Part shown: positions 9,036 through 19,046 of the stretch, in pieces
Layout: every line of letters starts with the position of its first letter
How positions within the stretch are numbered: the stretch's first letter is position 1
Source: Brevundimonas aveniformis DSM 17977
GTDB lineage: Bacteria; Pseudomonadota; Alphaproteobacteria; Caulobacterales; Caulobacteraceae
Length of the DNA: 64,000 bases
Assembly: GCF_000428765.1 (NCBI RefSeq)
Contig: NZ_AUAO01000002.1
Location: 496,001 to 560,000, forward strand
Reading direction: 5' to 3'
The notes under the pieces: model-generated
The model's database searches: none
What the model was told of the DNA's origin: nothing
The model's input: only the letters and a program-made list of their open reading frames with translations
Program-made: the position numbers and the translations under genes

Positions 9036-9755
9036 TTACTGAGGCGTGCTTGGCGGGCTTGCTTCCTGGTGCTCACGGGCTAGCCTCCACGCGCCTATGA
9101 TGACCTGGTGTGTCGCGTCATTGGGTCTTATGCATTCAATCGGATTGCTCATCCGTCGGACTGCTTCGGCATGAGCGCGCTCAAGCAGCGCATCGAGCGC
9201 AATGCGACCGGTCAGGTTCCAGATGCCGGATGAAATACGAACATTGTCATTGGTGATGGCGCGGGATTCTACTTGGGGTGCGGTCGAGAACAGCTCCAAG
9301 GCTGCGGGGGAGTTGAAACTAACGGAGCCCGCAATGCTGTAGCCGTCGTTCCGGCGCGCTTCAGCGAACGACGTCCAGTCTTGCCGTTCCAACCACTCGG
9401 TTTGTCCATATTGTCGAATCCGAACTTCGGCCGAGGTCGCACGCGACTCGGAAATCCGCGCGGCGTGAATAACATGGGCGTAGAAGAGGGGGCCGTGCGC
9501 TCCGGTCTGGATGTCGTGGACCCTGTAGTAGAGCACCACCATGGGCAGCGGGCTGCCGGCGAGCGCCGTTTGATTTGGCGGTCGCCACATTGCCATGGCG
9601 TAGACTGGCTCTGCGTTTTCCAAAAGAATCTGAAAGATGTGTTCGCCCGCCGGGCCGCGAACCGCGCCTTCGCAAATCCGCTGTTGTTGGGCGACGGTCG
9701 GGCCAGCGATCAGAAGTGTCACAGCGCCGGAGATCGACGCAAACAAGAACTTCAT
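9036..9755 (-). CDS. Secreted hypothetical protein, 239 aa
   Basis: The start at 9755 (MKFLFASISGAV) gives a clean Sec signal peptide ending near TVAQ; the longer frame upstream adds a non-signal-like stretch. Two cysteines (RICEGAV and PIECIRP) could be bonded in the periplasm. The body has alternating hydrophobic segments such as PMVVLYYRVHDI and LFYAHVIHAAR, suggesting a beta-rich domain. No family recognised. Third-position GC is a little lower than in neighbours, and it stands beside the MITE-like element, so late acquisition is possible. Located 59 bp before the argS stop on the same strand. Confidence 0.6.
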   Translation of the reverse strand: MKFLFASISGAVTLLIAGPTVAQQQRICEGAVRGPAGEHIFQILLENAEPVYAMAMWRPPNQTALAGSPLPMVVLYYRVHDIQTGAHGPLFYAHVIHAARISESRATSAEVRIRQYGQTEWLERQDWTSFAEARRNDGYSIAGSVSFNSPAALELFSTAPQVESRAITNDNVRISSGIWNLTGRIALDALLERAHAEAVRRMSNPIECIRPNDATHQVIIGAWRLAREHQEASPPSTPQ

Positions 9756-9814
9756 CCCAAGAACTCCGACACCCTCCGACCCTACCATACAGCCCAAGGT
9801 CGCGACAAGTCGGA

Positions 9815-11608
9815 CTACATCCGCTCCGGCGTGTCGATACCCAACAGGTCCAGCGCGACCTCCAACTGCTTCAGCACCGCCTCGGCCAGGGCCAGGCGCG
9901 ATCCGCGCGTGGTTTCGTGGCTTGGTGCCAGGATCGGACAGGCGGCGTAGAACTTCGAGAAGGCCTGGGCTAAGCGATAGGCGTGCTCGGCAAGGGCGTT
10001 CGGCCCTCGCCGATCGTAGGCTTCCTCGGCCGCCTGCTGGAAAGCGTCCAGCACCAGAGCCAGCTCACGTTCGGCCGGTTCGACAATGGCGATCGCGCCG
10101 GTGGTGACGTTCTCGCCGGCGGCCCGCCGCAACAGCGATTTGATCCGCACCGCCTGATACAGCAGGTACGGCCCGGTCTTGCCCTCAAAGCTGGTGAACC
10201 GATCCAGATCAAAAATGTAGCTGGTGCCGCGCCAGTTCGACAAGTCGGCGAACTTCAACGCCGCCACCGCCACCTTGGCGGCGATGTCTTCGAATTCCTC
10301 GGATGACAGATCCTCACCCAGACCCGCCTCGTGCAGGCGTGCGCGCGCCTTTTCGCGGGTCATTTCGATCAGGTCAGCCAGCTTGAGCACGCCGCCCGCG
10401 CGCGTCTTGAACGGCTTGCCGTCCGGCCCATTCATGGTGCCGAAGCCCAGATGCTCCAGCTGCCCCGGTTCGGCGTAGCCGGCCAGGACCGCGGCGCGGA
10501 ACACCTGCTCGAAATGGTCCGCCTGACGCTGGTCCACGACATAGAGGACCAGGTCGAAATCCTGCTCGTTGCGGCGGTCGACGATGGTCGCCAGATCGGT
10601 CGTGCCATACATGGCCGACCCTTCGGACGAAATGACCAGCAGCGGGTCCGGGCTGGGCACGGTCACAACGGTTCCGTCCGGCAGTTTCTTCGACTTCGTT
10701 TCGCCCTCGCGCGCGACGTGGACGACCCGAGCGCCCTGATCGTCGACCAGCAGGCCTTTCGTCTCAAGCGTCTTGACCATGCCGGGGATCAGGGGGTCGG
10801 CATCGGCCTCGCCCTTCCACAGGTCAAAGGTCACGCCCAACGCGCCGAAGTCGCGCTGCAAGGCTGCCATGGAGACGTCGTGCATATGCTTCCACAGGGC
10901 GCGATAGCCGGGGTTGCCCGCTTGAAGCTCGGCGGTGGTCTTTCGGGCGCGATCACGAAAGGCCGTGTCTTCCTTGGCCCGCGCCGCTGCGGCCGGATAG
11001 AGCCGTTCCAGGTCTTCGAGGCTAACAGGGCTGTCGGTCGGGAACGGACCGGTGCCCTGGAATTCAGTGGCCCGGCCTTCGTCTTCCAGTGCCGCGATCA
11101 AAAGCCCCATCTGGAAGCCCCAGTCACCGAAGTGGGCGTCGCCCCAGACGGTGTCGCCGCGGAACCTGAAAAGACGCTTCAGGCTCTCACCGATAATGGA
11201 TGAGCGCAGGTGTCCGACGTGCATCGGCTTGGCCACGTTCGGCCCGCCGTAGTCGATCACGACCCGGCGCGGCGCATCGACCAGCGACGCACCGACCATC
11301 GGACCGGCGGCGACCTCCTGGGCGCGGTCGGCCAGAACCGCGTCGGTCACCCGGATGTTGATGAAGCCCGGTCCGGCGATGTCCACCGACGCGATCTCGG
11401 GCCGTCCCTGCAGGTGGGTCGCCAGTCGCCCGGCCAGCTCGCGCGGATTGGCCTTGGCCTGTTTCGCAGCCGCCAGAGCCCCGTTCGACTGGAAGTCGGC
11501 CAGATCGGGACGATCCGAGGGAACAACCCGCGCCAGATCTTCAGGCAAGCCTTCGGCGGCGAAGGCGGCGCGGACCGCTTCGCTGAGCCGGCTCCTGAGG
11601 TCCGTCAT
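9815..11608 (-). CDS. argS: Arginyl-tRNA synthetase
   Basis: Class Ia synthetase of 597 aa that charges tRNA-Arg. The HIGH-type motif is HVGH in [12 protein letters not shown]. There is the N-terminal additional domain of ArgS (residues 1-110) and a C-terminal anticodon-binding DALR region with [18 protein letters not shown]. Like most ArgS it lacks a clear KMSKS. Its ATG overlaps the stop of the gene upstream (11605-11608), so the two are translationally coupled. Confidence 0.97.
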   Translation of the reverse strand: MTDLRSRLSEAVRAAFAAEGLPEDLARVVPSDRPDLADFQSNGALAAAKQAKANPRELAGRLATHLQGRPEIASVDIAGPGFINIRVTDAVLADRAQEVAAGPMVGASLVDAPRRVVIDYGGPNVAKPMHVGHLRSSIIGESLKRLFRFRGDTVWGDAHFGDWGFQMGLLIAALEDEGRATEFQGTGPFPTDSPVSLEDLERLYPAAAARAKEDTAFRDRARKTTAELQAGNPGYRALWKHMHDVSMAALQRDFGALGVTFDLWKGEADADPLIPGMVKTLETKGLLVDDQGARVVHVAREGETKSKKLPDGTVVTVPSPDPLLVISSEGSAMYGTTDLATIVDRRNEQDFDLVLYVVDQRQADHFEQVFRAAVLAGYAEPGQLEHLGFGTMNGPDGKPFKTRAGGVLKLADLIEMTREKARARLHEAGLGEDLSSEEFEDIAAKVAVAALKFADLSNWRGTSYIFDLDRFTSFEGKTGPYLLYQAVRIKSLLRRAAGENVTTGAIAIVEPAERELALVLDAFQQAAEEAYDRRGPNALAEHAYRLAQAFSKFYAACPILAPSHETTRGSRLALAEAVLKQLEVALDLLGIDTPERM

Positions 11609-12258
11609 TCGCTGGGCGCGCCCGCGTTGGCGCGGAAGCGAGAGCCGTTGCGATTGAATTCGGCCATCTCGGGGGTCACGTCAAAGCCGACCAGAACCTC
11701 GAAATTGGTTCCTGACACAGTGATGTCCCGGCGCGGAATGGTCAGGCCGCGAATCTGTTCGGTGACGTAGGTTCGGTCGCTGCTGCCGAAGTCGACCGGA
11801 AGGTCGAAATACTGTTTGGCCAGAATCGCCGAGTTCCGCTCCGTGACGGCGACCCAATAGCGATAGGTCCGCTGGCCACTCTCGGCCTGGGGGCCACGCC
11901 CAAGCTGGAACAGAATGTCCATGTCGATGCGGATCGGGTCGGCTTCGCGATACACGCACTCGGATTCGATGCCCTCGATCTCGCCGGTGTAGCCGACTGC
12001 CGAGACGGTCTGCTGGCCACCCTCGAACTCAACATAGCGAGCGGCGTCGTAGAGAATACGCACGAAGGGGCAGGGGCCGGCGTTAGGCCGCTCACGCAGC
12101 GGGGCCGGCGTGTTGTTGAACTCGTCTTCGCGCTGCTGGCGGGCAGCGCGGTCGCGTTCACGATCCTGCTCGTCACCACGGGTTTGCGCCATGGCGGGCG
12201 TGGCCAGGGCGGATACGGCGATGGCCGAAGCGATCAGAGGCAGGAGCAAACGACGCAT
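11605..12258 (-). CDS. Periplasmic hypothetical protein, Tat/Sec-exported, 217 aa
   Basis: Signal peptide at residues 1-24 ending PAMA. A charged linker (about 25-55, rich in Arg, Glu, Asp) precedes a domain with two cysteines (GPCPFVR and SECVYRE), which may be bonded. The body reads as a beta sandwich ([26 protein letters not shown]). Conserved upstream of argS in the Caulobacter group as far as I recall, but no function is known to me. Four-base overlap with argS suggests a two-gene operon. Confidence 0.7.
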   Translation of the reverse strand: MRRLLLPLIASAIAVSALATPAMAQTRGDEQDRERDRAARQQREDEFNNTPAPLRERPNAGPCPFVRILYDAARYVEFEGGQQTVSAVGYTGEIEGIESECVYREADPIRIDMDILFQLGRGPQAESGQRTYRYWVAVTERNSAILAKQYFDLPVDFGSSDRTYVTEQIRGLTIPRRDITVSGTNFEVLVGFDVTPEMAEFNRNGSRFRANAGAPSE

Positions 12259-12393
12259 GAGGGACCTTACAAACAGGCGAAACGGACCGCCGGACAGCGA
12301 AGCCGCGACGCTTGCGCGTGATAGCGGCTAAACCGAGGCATCGCAACGCGCCGAAAGCTGGTGTTCGCCTCACAGGGCCGCTACCTAGGCGCG

Positions 12394-13356
12394 GTGACCG
12401 ATGCTTCGATTTCTCGCCGCCCCCTTCAGGTTCGCCTGGCCACGCCGCGCGGCTTCTGTGCGGGCGTTGATCGAGCCATCCAGATTGTCGAGCGCGCGCT
12501 CGAGAAATATGGGGCTCCGGTCTATGTGAGACACGAGATCGTCCACAATCGACATGTGGTCGACCGGTTGCGAAACCTGGGTGCCGTCTTCGTCGAGGAG
12601 CTGGATGAATGCCCGACGGACCGGCCCGTCGTGTTTTCGGCCCATGGCGTTCCCAAATCGGTTCCGGCCGAAGCCGAACGCCGTGCCCTGTTCTACCTCG
12701 ATGCGACTTGTCCGCTGGTGTCCAAGGTCCATGTGGAGGCCGAGCGCAATTTTTCAGCGGGCCGACAGATCGTCCTGATCGGCCACGCCGGCCATCCAGA
12801 GGTCGAAGGCACCATGGGCCAGCTGCCGGAGGGGGCCGTCACCCTGATTGAAACCCCGGAAGACGCCGAACGCTTCGAGCCTCGCGAGGCGTCAAACCTG
12901 GCATATGTAACCCAGACGACGTTGTCGCTGGACGATACCGCAGAGATTATCGGGGTGCTCAAGCGGCGTTTTCCGGGACTGCCGGACCCCCACAAGGAAG
13001 ACATCTGCTATGCGACCACCAACCGCCAGGAAGCGGTCAAGCGGGTGGCCGAGCAATGCGACCTGGTTCTGGTGATCGGGTCGCCCAATTCGTCCAACTC
13101 CGTGCGTCTGGTCGAGGTCGCGCGTCGGGCCGGTGCCCGCATGGCGCAACTGGTTGACGATGCCTCGGTGGTTGACTGGGGCTGGTTTGACGGGGTCCAG
13201 ACGGTCGGGATTACGGCGGGGGCCTCTGCACCGGAACCGCTTATTGAGGCCCTGGTTGCTGCCATCGCCGAGCGGTTCGATACCGATGTGGTCGAAGATT
13301 CAGGCGCGCGCGAAACCGTCACCTTTAAACTCCCGCGCGTTCTGTCCGAGAGCTGA
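12394..13356 (+). CDS. ispH: 4-hydroxy-3-methylbut-2-enyl diphosphate reductase
   Basis: Last step of the MEP isoprenoid pathway, yielding IPP and DMAPP with a 4Fe-4S cluster. The three cluster cysteines lie in [11 protein letters not shown] (Cys22), DATCPLVSK and [10 protein letters not shown]; the substrate-binding SPNSSNS follows. I chose GTG 12394 ([13 protein letters not shown]); a GTG at 12361 would add 11 residues. The bases GCTACCTAG just before 12394 resemble a Caulobacter -10 box, which would make the message leaderless. Divergent from the argS pair; followed 2 bp later by rnhA. Confidence 0.94.
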   Translation: MTDASISRRPLQVRLATPRGFCAGVDRAIQIVERALEKYGAPVYVRHEIVHNRHVVDRLRNLGAVFVEELDECPTDRPVVFSAHGVPKSVPAEAERRALFYLDATCPLVSKVHVEAERNFSAGRQIVLIGHAGHPEVEGTMGQLPEGAVTLIETPEDAERFEPREASNLAYVTQTTLSLDDTAEIIGVLKRRFPGLPDPHKEDICYATTNRQEAVKRVAEQCDLVLVIGSPNSSNSVRLVEVARRAGARMAQLVDDASVVDWGWFDGVQTVGITAGASAPEPLIEALVAAIAERFDTDVVEDSGARETVTFKLPRVLSES

Positions 13357-13358
13357 GC

Positions 13359-13790
13359 GTGCCTCACGTCATCATCCACACCGATGGTGCCTGCAAGGGC
13401 AATCCCGGTCGCGGCGGCTGGGGCGCGATCCTCCAGTCCGGTGTCCACGAAAAGGAACTGTGGGGGGCAGAGCCGGAAACGACCAACAACCGCATGGAGA
13501 TGACCGCGGCCATCATGGCCCTGGAGGCCCTGAAAAAGCCCAGCGATGTCGACCTCTACACAGACAGCAAATATGTCATGCAGGGCATCACCGAATGGAT
13601 CGGCGGCTGGAAATCACGCGGGTGGAAGACCGCAGACAAGAAGCCCGTCAAGAATGAGGATCTCTGGCGTCGACTCGATGAGGCCCGCACCCGCCACCGC
13701 GTGAGCTGGCATTGGGTCAAGGGTCATGCCGGGCACGCGCTCAATGAACGCGCCGATGCCCTGGCCAATCGCGGAATAGAGGAACTTTAG
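13359..13790 (+). CDS. rnhA: Ribonuclease HI
   Basis: 143 aa; cleaves RNA in RNA-DNA hybrids. The four catalytic acids are visible: Asp9 in [11 protein letters not shown], Glu47 in NNRMEMTA, Asp69 in YTDSKYV and Asp133 in NERADALA. The basic handle region [17 protein letters not shown] is also present. It starts with GTG, 2 bp after the ispH stop, so the two form an operon. RNase HII (rnhB) is also in this window, giving both classes. Confidence 0.96.
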   Translation: MPHVIIHTDGACKGNPGRGGWGAILQSGVHEKELWGAEPETTNNRMEMTAAIMALEALKKPSDVDLYTDSKYVMQGITEWIGGWKSRGWKTADKKPVKNEDLWRRLDEARTRHRVSWHWVKGHAGHALNERADALANRGIEEL

Positions 13791-13800
13791 TTCGCCCCGC

Positions 13801-14286
13801 CTATTCCTGACGGCGGCGCTGGTTCGGCGGGAGATCTTCTTCGCTGCCGGGCAGGGCCTGGCGACCCACCGTCCCGAGAAGCTGTTCGATCACGGTCAGT
13901 TCGCGGCCACGGGTCGGCGTTTCGCGGCGGTTGAACGCCACCTGCCGACCGTCTTCCAGATCCAGGTTTTCGACGCCGATGACGCGTCCGGTCGATTCGT
14001 CGAAGGTGATCTGCGTCACCGACCGCTGGGTCACCTCGGGCAGGTTGAACGTATATTTGGCGGTGGTCTGCGAAATGTAGAACCACACGGCGTCGGGCTC
14101 GAAGGTCGAAACCACGGATGGTGACCCCAGGCGCGCCCGCACCGTGTCGCGCGTATCGGTACCCACCACGATATCGGCAGGCTGCACATCAACAGGCTGG
14201 AAGCCATGGCGCGAAACCTGCGGCGAGCAGGCGGCGGCTGCCAGGGCGGCGGAGGCCAGGAAGACGACACGGAATGCGACGGACAT
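13801..14286 (-). CDS. bamE: Outer membrane assembly lipoprotein BamE (SmpA/OmlA)
   Basis: 161 aa. Lipoprotein signal with the lipobox LAAAAC, lipid at Cys20. The SmpA/OmlA core follows: DTRDTVRARLGSPSVVSTFEPD, then a beta hairpin with WFYISQ. BamE supports the BAM complex that inserts beta-barrel proteins. The C-terminal tail (LPGSEEDLPPNQRRRQE) is longer than in E. coli. Divergent from the bc1 chaperone gene, as in other alphaproteobacteria. Convergent with rnhA, 10 bp apart. Confidence 0.9.
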   Translation of the reverse strand: MSVAFRVVFLASAALAAAACSPQVSRHGFQPVDVQPADIVVGTDTRDTVRARLGSPSVVSTFEPDAVWFYISQTTAKYTFNLPEVTQRSVTQITFDESTGRVIGVENLDLEDGRQVAFNRRETPTRGRELTVIEQLLGTVGRQALPGSEEDLPPNQRRRQE

Positions 14287-14371
14287 GAGAACTTCCGAAA
14301 GTGAACGGCCTTTGACCTAGCGCGCACGGAGGATTAGTTCAACGCCAAGACCGAAATGGGGCGATCCAAGC

Positions 14372-14905
14372 GTGCTACAACGCCTTTTCCGACCTCGCCA
14401 GGCGCGTATCGCCGGCGAAACCCTTTACGCCGGCCTGGTCGATCAGGCCCGCCGTCCGGCCCTGTATCGCGACCTGGGTGTTGCCGACCGGATTGATGCG
14501 CGCTTTGAACTCTATGTGCTGCACCTCAGCCTGCTTCTGGCCCGTCTCAAGGGGGAGGGCGAGGCAGGCGCAGAGATCGGTCAGGCGGTCTTCGACACCT
14601 TTGTCGGCGCGTTGGACGACGCCTTGCGGGAGCTTGGGGTCGGCGATCTGTCCGTGGCCAAAAAGATGCGCAAGCTGGGCGAGGCGGTCTATGGGCGCAT
14701 CCTCGGCTATCAGAAGGCCGTCGAGGCTCAGGATCGTGAGGCTTTGAGCGGCTTGCTGGCCCGTGCGGTCTTTGCCGAGGAGAGCCAGACCGAACAGGCG
14801 TCAGGACTGGTCGACTACACCCTGCGAATGGGCCAGGCCCTGCAAGGCATGCGGGCCGAGGACATCCTGCGCGGTCGTGTCATTTGGCCGGAGGTGCTGT
14901 CGTGA
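14372..14905 (+). CDS. Ubiquinol-cytochrome c chaperone (CBP3-type)
   Basis: 177 aa, starting with GTG at 14372. The sequence matches the ubiquinol-cytochrome c chaperone family: RPALYRDLGVADRIDARFELYVLH, then LLLARL and ETFVGALDDALRELGVGD, then AKKMRKLGEAVYGR. The mitochondrial relative assists cytochrome b insertion into complex III; in bacteria the role is inferred. It lies between bamE and DUF177, a common arrangement, and overlaps DUF177 by four bases. Confidence 0.88.
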   Translation: MLQRLFRPRQARIAGETLYAGLVDQARRPALYRDLGVADRIDARFELYVLHLSLLLARLKGEGEAGAEIGQAVFDTFVGALDDALRELGVGDLSVAKKMRKLGEAVYGRILGYQKAVEAQDREALSGLLARAVFAEESQTEQASGLVDYTLRMGQALQGMRAEDILRGRVIWPEVLS

Positions 14906-15414
14906 GCGCAGATCCCGTCTGGAGCGAACGTATTCGGTTGGACCGGATCGGGCAGGGCCTGACCCGACATCTGGAGGCCGATGCAGAGGCCCGGGCTCGG
15001 GTGGCCAAGGCGCTTGATCTGGCCGACCTCAGCCGACTGGAGGCGGACATCGAGGTCCGCCCGGCCGGGGCCGGCTGGCGGCTGAGCGGCAAGGTGACGG
15101 CCGACCTTGTCCAGACCTGCGGAATCACGCTGGAACCCTTGCCGAGCCAGGCGAATGCCGAATTTTCGGTGGATCTTGTCGAGGCCAGCGAATTCGAGCC
15201 CCAGGAGGACGACGTGGAGTTCGATCTGGAGATCTCTGACGGTCCGGACATAATCGAGGACGGAGGAATCGATCTGGCCGCCTATGTCGTTGAGCACTTG
15301 GCCTTGTCGATCGACCCTTGGCCACGCAAGCCCGGCGCGGTGTTTGAGGCCCCGGAGGGGCCGCCAGAGCCGTCACCGTTCGATGTCCTGAAAGATCTGA
15401 AGCCGCGCGAATGA
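14902..15414 (+). CDS. DUF177 / YceD-family protein
   Basis: 170 aa starting with GTG in a GTGA overlap with the chaperone gene. YceD proteins are linked to 23S rRNA and large-subunit accumulation and are often followed by rpmF and plsX. The cysteine in VQTCGITLEPLP is typical of the family, and the C-terminal PFDVLKDLKP is the family ending. Here plsX follows but rpmF does not; L32 must be encoded elsewhere. Confidence 0.88.
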   Translation: MSADPVWSERIRLDRIGQGLTRHLEADAEARARVAKALDLADLSRLEADIEVRPAGAGWRLSGKVTADLVQTCGITLEPLPSQANAEFSVDLVEASEFEPQEDDVEFDLEISDGPDIIEDGGIDLAAYVVEHLALSIDPWPRKPGAVFEAPEGPPEPSPFDVLKDLKPRE

Positions 15415-15535
15415 CGCAGCGGCAGGTTTTGCGGTGCCCCGGCTTGCATCGGGCGGGCCGGACGCTATCGTCCGCGCTCAATTTCCAGACCGCGCGCGGA
15501 CACGCGCGGCGCGCGGCGGAGGCGATCTGATCAAC

Positions 15536-16606
15536 GTGTCTTCATCTTCAGTAACCGTCATTTCGGTCGACGCCATGGGCGGAGATCACGGGCCAGTCGT
15601 CACCATTGCCGGTGTCGAGGCCTTTCTGAAGCGCCACGGCGCGCGTCGAGCACGCTTTGTCCTGCATGGCGATGAGGCGGCGATCGAGGCTCAGTTGGCC
15701 AAGGCCCCGCTGGCGCGCGCCGCGAGTGAGGTTCGCCACACCGATCTGGTCATCGCCATGGACGAGAAGCCCGCTGTGGCGGTGCGGCGGGGCAAGGGCT
15801 CCAGCCTCTGGAATGCCATTCAATCGGTAAAATCCGGCGAAGCGGATGCGATCGTCTCGGCGGGAAATACCGGAGCCTTGATGGCGCTCTCCAAGCTCAT
15901 CTTGCGGATGTCGGCCCCGGGCCTGGATCGTCCCGCTATCGTGGCCAGCTGGCCGACGATCAAGGGCGGGCACACGGCGGTGCTGGACGTGGGGGCCAAT
16001 GTGTCTTCGGATGCCAAGCAGCTGGTTGAGTTCGCCATCATGGGTGAGGCCTTCCACCGCGCGGTCCATCACATCGACAAGCCGACCATCGGCATTCTCA
16101 ATGTCGGCTCCGAGGAAATGAAGGGCCACGACGAGGTTCGCGAAGCTGCGCTGCTGCTGCGGTCGGGGCGGTTTGACCTGAACTACAAGGGCTTCGTCGA
16201 GGGCGATGACCTGTCGCGCGGCGTGGTCGACGTCGTGGTCACGGATGGCTTTACCGGCAACATCGCCCTCAAGACGGCTGAGGGCGTGGCGCGTTTCATC
16301 TCGACCTTGATGAAGGATGCCCTGCTGTCGTCGCCCCTCTCTCGGGTCGGGGCGATGCTGGCCTATGGGGCTCTCAAGGCCATGCGGAGCCGGATTGATC
16401 CCAATTCGATCAACGGGGGACCGTTGCTGGGCCTGAACGGTCTGGTGATCAAGAGCCACGGCGGTGCGGATGCGCGCGGCTTCAACTCGGCCCTTCGCGT
16501 CGCCATCGACCTGGCCGAAAGCGACTATATGGCCAAGGTCGCCGAGAACATGGCTCGATTGGATGTGGACGAGGCCGTGTCGGATATTGAAGAGGCCGCC
16601 CAATGA
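15536..16606 (+). CDS. plsX: Phosphate acyltransferase PlsX
   Basis: 356 aa. Converts acyl-ACP to acyl-phosphate for glycerol-3-phosphate acylation. The family signature VISVDAMGGDHGP is at the N-terminus; SAGNTGALMA and GFTGNIALKTAEG are conserved. GTG 15536 is in frame with a stop-free upstream extension to 15434 that looks non-coding. GGAGG lies at 15518-15522, which is rather far from 15536 (13 bases); a non-canonical CTG at 15527 would be better spaced. Overlaps fabH by four bases. Confidence 0.95.
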   Translation: MSSSSVTVISVDAMGGDHGPVVTIAGVEAFLKRHGARRARFVLHGDEAAIEAQLAKAPLARAASEVRHTDLVIAMDEKPAVAVRRGKGSSLWNAIQSVKSGEADAIVSAGNTGALMALSKLILRMSAPGLDRPAIVASWPTIKGGHTAVLDVGANVSSDAKQLVEFAIMGEAFHRAVHHIDKPTIGILNVGSEEMKGHDEVREAALLLRSGRFDLNYKGFVEGDDLSRGVVDVVVTDGFTGNIALKTAEGVARFISTLMKDALLSSPLSRVGAMLAYGALKAMRSRIDPNSINGGPLLGLNGLVIKSHGGADARGFNSALRVAIDLAESDYMAKVAENMARLDVDEAVSDIEEAAQ

Positions 16607-17580
16607 GCGTGACGCGCAGCGCGGTCACCGGGGTCGGGGCCTACCTCCCGGATGAGGTGGTGACCAACGCCGACCTGTCGGCGATCGTCGACACCTCTGA
16701 TGAATGGATTCAGGAGCGCACCGGGATCAAGGAGCGCCGTCGGGCCCGTCCTGATCAACCGACCAGCGATCTGGCCACCGAAGCCGCCCGCCGGGCTCTG
16801 GCAGCGGCGGGACGCGAGGCTTCAGACGTTGATCTGATCGTGGTGGCCACCACGACGCCCGATCTGACCTTTCCGGCAACGGCCGCCATCGTCCAGCGCA
16901 AGTTGGGAGCCGGAGTCGGGGTTGCCTTTGACGTCCAGGCGGTGTGTTCGGGCTTCGTCTATGCGCTGAGTGTTGCGGACGGGTTTGTCGCGCGCGGCCT
17001 GGCAAAATGCGCCCTGGTTATCGGGGCGGAAGAAATGACGCGGCTGATGGACTGGTCGGATCGGGGAACCTGCGTGCTGTTCGGTGACGGCGCCGGGGCC
17101 GTCGTGCTCGAACCTATCGAAGGCGAAGGGGCCACGGCAGACCGTGGCCTGCTCGGATTTGCCCTGCGCAGCGACGGGACCAAGGGCGATCTACTCTATG
17201 TTGACGGTGGCCCGTCGACCACGGGCGAGGTCGGCCATCTACGCATGGCGGGCAATCAAGTGTTCCGCCATGCCGTTATCAATATTGCCGAGGCCGTCGA
17301 AGCTGCCTGTGCGGCTGCCGGCGTCGCCGTCAGTGATGTGGACTGGTTCGTTCCGCATCAAGCCAATCAACGCATTATCAAGGGGGTAGGGGACCGCCTG
17401 GGCCTGGACGAAAACAAGGTGATCTCGACGGTGGCCTGGCACGCAAACACTTCCGCAGCGTCAATTCCGCTGGCATTAAGCGTGGCAATAGAGGATGGTC
17501 GCATCAAGCGAGGCGACCTGATTTTGTTGGAGGCCATGGGGGGCGGGCTGACGTGGGGTGCGTGCGCCATTCGCCTTTAG
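16603..17580 (+). CDS. fabH: 3-oxoacyl-ACP synthase III
   Basis: 325 aa. Starts fatty-acid synthesis by condensing acetyl-CoA with malonyl-ACP. The triad is present: Cys115 in VQAVCSGFVYAL, His in FVPHQANQRI, and Asn in WHANTSAAS. The ATG overlaps the plsX stop (ATGA), so acyl-phosphate and chain initiation enzymes are made together. Length and motifs are standard. Confidence 0.97.
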   Translation: MSVTRSAVTGVGAYLPDEVVTNADLSAIVDTSDEWIQERTGIKERRRARPDQPTSDLATEAARRALAAAGREASDVDLIVVATTTPDLTFPATAAIVQRKLGAGVGVAFDVQAVCSGFVYALSVADGFVARGLAKCALVIGAEEMTRLMDWSDRGTCVLFGDGAGAVVLEPIEGEGATADRGLLGFALRSDGTKGDLLYVDGGPSTTGEVGHLRMAGNQVFRHAVINIAEAVEAACAAAGVAVSDVDWFVPHQANQRIIKGVGDRLGLDENKVISTVAWHANTSAASIPLALSVAIEDGRIKRGDLILLEAMGGGLTWGACAIRL

Positions 17581-17663
17581 TGGGAAGTCGGGTCTTTCGT
17601 TAGGGGGCTCGTTCGCGTAACAGATTTGTTGCATTCAAGCGCCTGAGAGGGAGGGCCTCTGAC

Positions 17664-17963
17664 ATGGCTGGCAAGACGGTGACGCGGGCGGATTTGTCCG
17701 AGGCGCTTCACGAAGAGATCGGTCTGTCGCGACAAGAATGCTCCGGGCTTGTTGAGCGCGTGCTCGATATGATCGTCGAGACGCTTGAGCGCGGCGAAAC
17801 CGTGAAACTGTCAGGCTTCGGTGTCTTTCAGGTGCGTGAGAAGCGCGCGCGCATGGGCCGCAATCCCAAGACCGGAGAGCCGGCCGCCATCGTGCCGCGA
17901 CGGGTCATCAGCTTCAGGGCCTCCCAGCTGATGAAGGCCAAGGTTGACGGCGCGAATACGTGA
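17664..17963 (+). CDS. ihfA: Integration host factor subunit alpha
   Basis: 99 aa DNA-bending protein, heterodimer with IHF beta. The beta arm and dimer elements are typical: [33 protein letters not shown], with the intercalating proline in [10 protein letters not shown]. In the neighbourhood of fabH and a MerR gene, the usual alphaproteobacterial order. A GAGGG ribosome site precedes the ATG. The 83-bp gap after fabH probably has its own promoter. Confidence 0.95.
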   Translation: MAGKTVTRADLSEALHEEIGLSRQECSGLVERVLDMIVETLERGETVKLSGFGVFQVREKRARMGRNPKTGEPAAIVPRRVISFRASQLMKAKVDGANT

Positions 17964-18370
17964 CCAAGAGCCCTGACGCTTTCCGCACCATATCGGAGGC
18001 GTCCGACGAACTGGGCGTGCCGCAGCACGTCCTGCGGTTCTGGGAAACCAAGTTCACCTTCATCAAGCCGATGAAGCGGGCGGGCGGGCGTCGCCTGTAC
18101 CGTCCCGCCGATATGGCCGTGCTGCGGGGCGTCAAGACGCTGCTGCACGATGAGGGCGTCACCATTCGGGGTGTCCAAAAACTCTACCGCGAACAAGGGA
18201 TGGCCCGGATCACCGGTGCGGTGGAGGGGGGGGCGCTGGTGCCGGCATCAGTGGTCGAGACGCATTCGCGCTCGGCCGCGCCGGCGGTGCCGGACAAGGC
18301 CCAGCTGCGCGCTGCCCTGGCGGCGGTGGAGGCCGCCAAGCGTCGGCTGGATGCCGCTTTGGGCAGTTAA
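17960..18370 (+). CDS. MerR family transcriptional regulator
   Basis: 136 aa, starting with GTG overlapping the ihfA stop. The MerR helix-turn-helix is at residues 9-45 ([20 protein letters not shown]) with the wing [12 protein letters not shown]. The C-terminal part ([24 protein letters not shown]) is a short coiled coil and has no cysteine set for metal binding. So it is of the small uncharacterised type found beside ihfA rather than a metal sensor. The effector is unknown. Confidence 0.92.
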   Translation: MTKSPDAFRTISEASDELGVPQHVLRFWETKFTFIKPMKRAGGRRLYRPADMAVLRGVKTLLHDEGVTIRGVQKLYREQGMARITGAVEGGALVPASVVETHSRSAAPAVPDKAQLRAALAAVEAAKRRLDAALGS

Positions 18371-18419
18371 GCGATTTCCGTTTGCGGCTCAGCCGGGCCT
18401 TGTCTATACGGGCGCCTCT

Positions 18420-18496
<77 letters not shown>

Positions 18497-18520
18497 TTCC
18501 CTTGACCCGGTTCAGATAAC

Positions 18521-18715
18521 TTAGCCTTTTTCCGCCCATTTGATGAGCGGCAGAATGGGCACACCCCAGGCGAGGCCGGCCACGGCAAAATAGGGGACCT
18601 GGGCCCACCAGACCTCGGGAATGAAGCCGGCTAAAGTCACCACCAGCCAGACATAGAAGGCCAGAAAGGCCAGGACGCCCACGGTGGCAATGGCTTTTCG
18701 CGTACGCGGTCCCAA
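18521..18715 (-). CDS. DUF2842 small membrane protein
   Basis: 64 aa with two membrane segments (about residues 10-30 and 38-55), and the family-like stretch AQVPYFAVAGLAWGVPILPLI. A short alphaproteobacterial family of unknown function. Ends convergent with tRNA-Pro. It lies downstream of the terminator of the glsB-type gene on the same strand, so it needs a promoter of its own. Confidence 0.8.
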   Translation of the reverse strand: MGPRTRKAIATVGVLAFLAFYVWLVVTLAGFIPEVWWAQVPYFAVAGLAWGVPILPLIKWAEKG

Positions 18716-18732
18716 GCCCGATCTCCCAGATG

Positions 18733-18761
18733 AAAAACGCCGCGGACCTGGGCCCGCGGCG
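18733..18761 (-). terminator. Intrinsic terminator of the GlsB/YeaQ gene
   Basis: On the minus strand, arms CGCCGCGG and CCGCGGCG with an 8-base loop are followed by five T (plus-strand 18733-18737). A textbook Rho-independent terminator 25 bp after the stop at 18786. Confidence 0.9.
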
Positions 18762-18785
18762 CTCTCCTATCGGATTTGTCTGATC

Positions 18786-19046
18786 CTATCGACGGCGAAT
18801 GAGGCCGAAGATGAACAACAGGACCACCGCGCCGCCGGTTGCGGCGACCAACGAGCCGAGCCAACCCGTGATCGGGATACCCAGGACGTTTTCAGACAGC
18901 CACCAGCCGAGGATGGCACCGAGCAGACCGACGATCAGGTTGGTCAGGATGCCATGGCGGCGCCCCGTCACCTGTTCGGCAATCCACCCCGCAGCGATAC
19001 CCACAATGATGGCGACGAGCCAGCCGTTCGTTTCGAAGATTCCCAT
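18786..19046 (-). CDS. GlsB/YeaQ/YmgE family stress-response membrane protein
   Basis: 86 aa, three membrane segments with glycine-rich helices: VAIIVGIAAGWIAEQVTG, LTNLIVGLLGAILGWWL, and TGGAVVLLFIFGLIRRR. This is the transglycosylase-associated family, often induced by stress, with no established biochemical role. Single gene with its own terminator. Confidence 0.9.
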   Translation of the reverse strand: MGIFETNGWLVAIIVGIAAGWIAEQVTGRRHGILTNLIVGLLGAILGWWLSENVLGIPITGWLGSLVAATGGAVVLLFIFGLIRRR

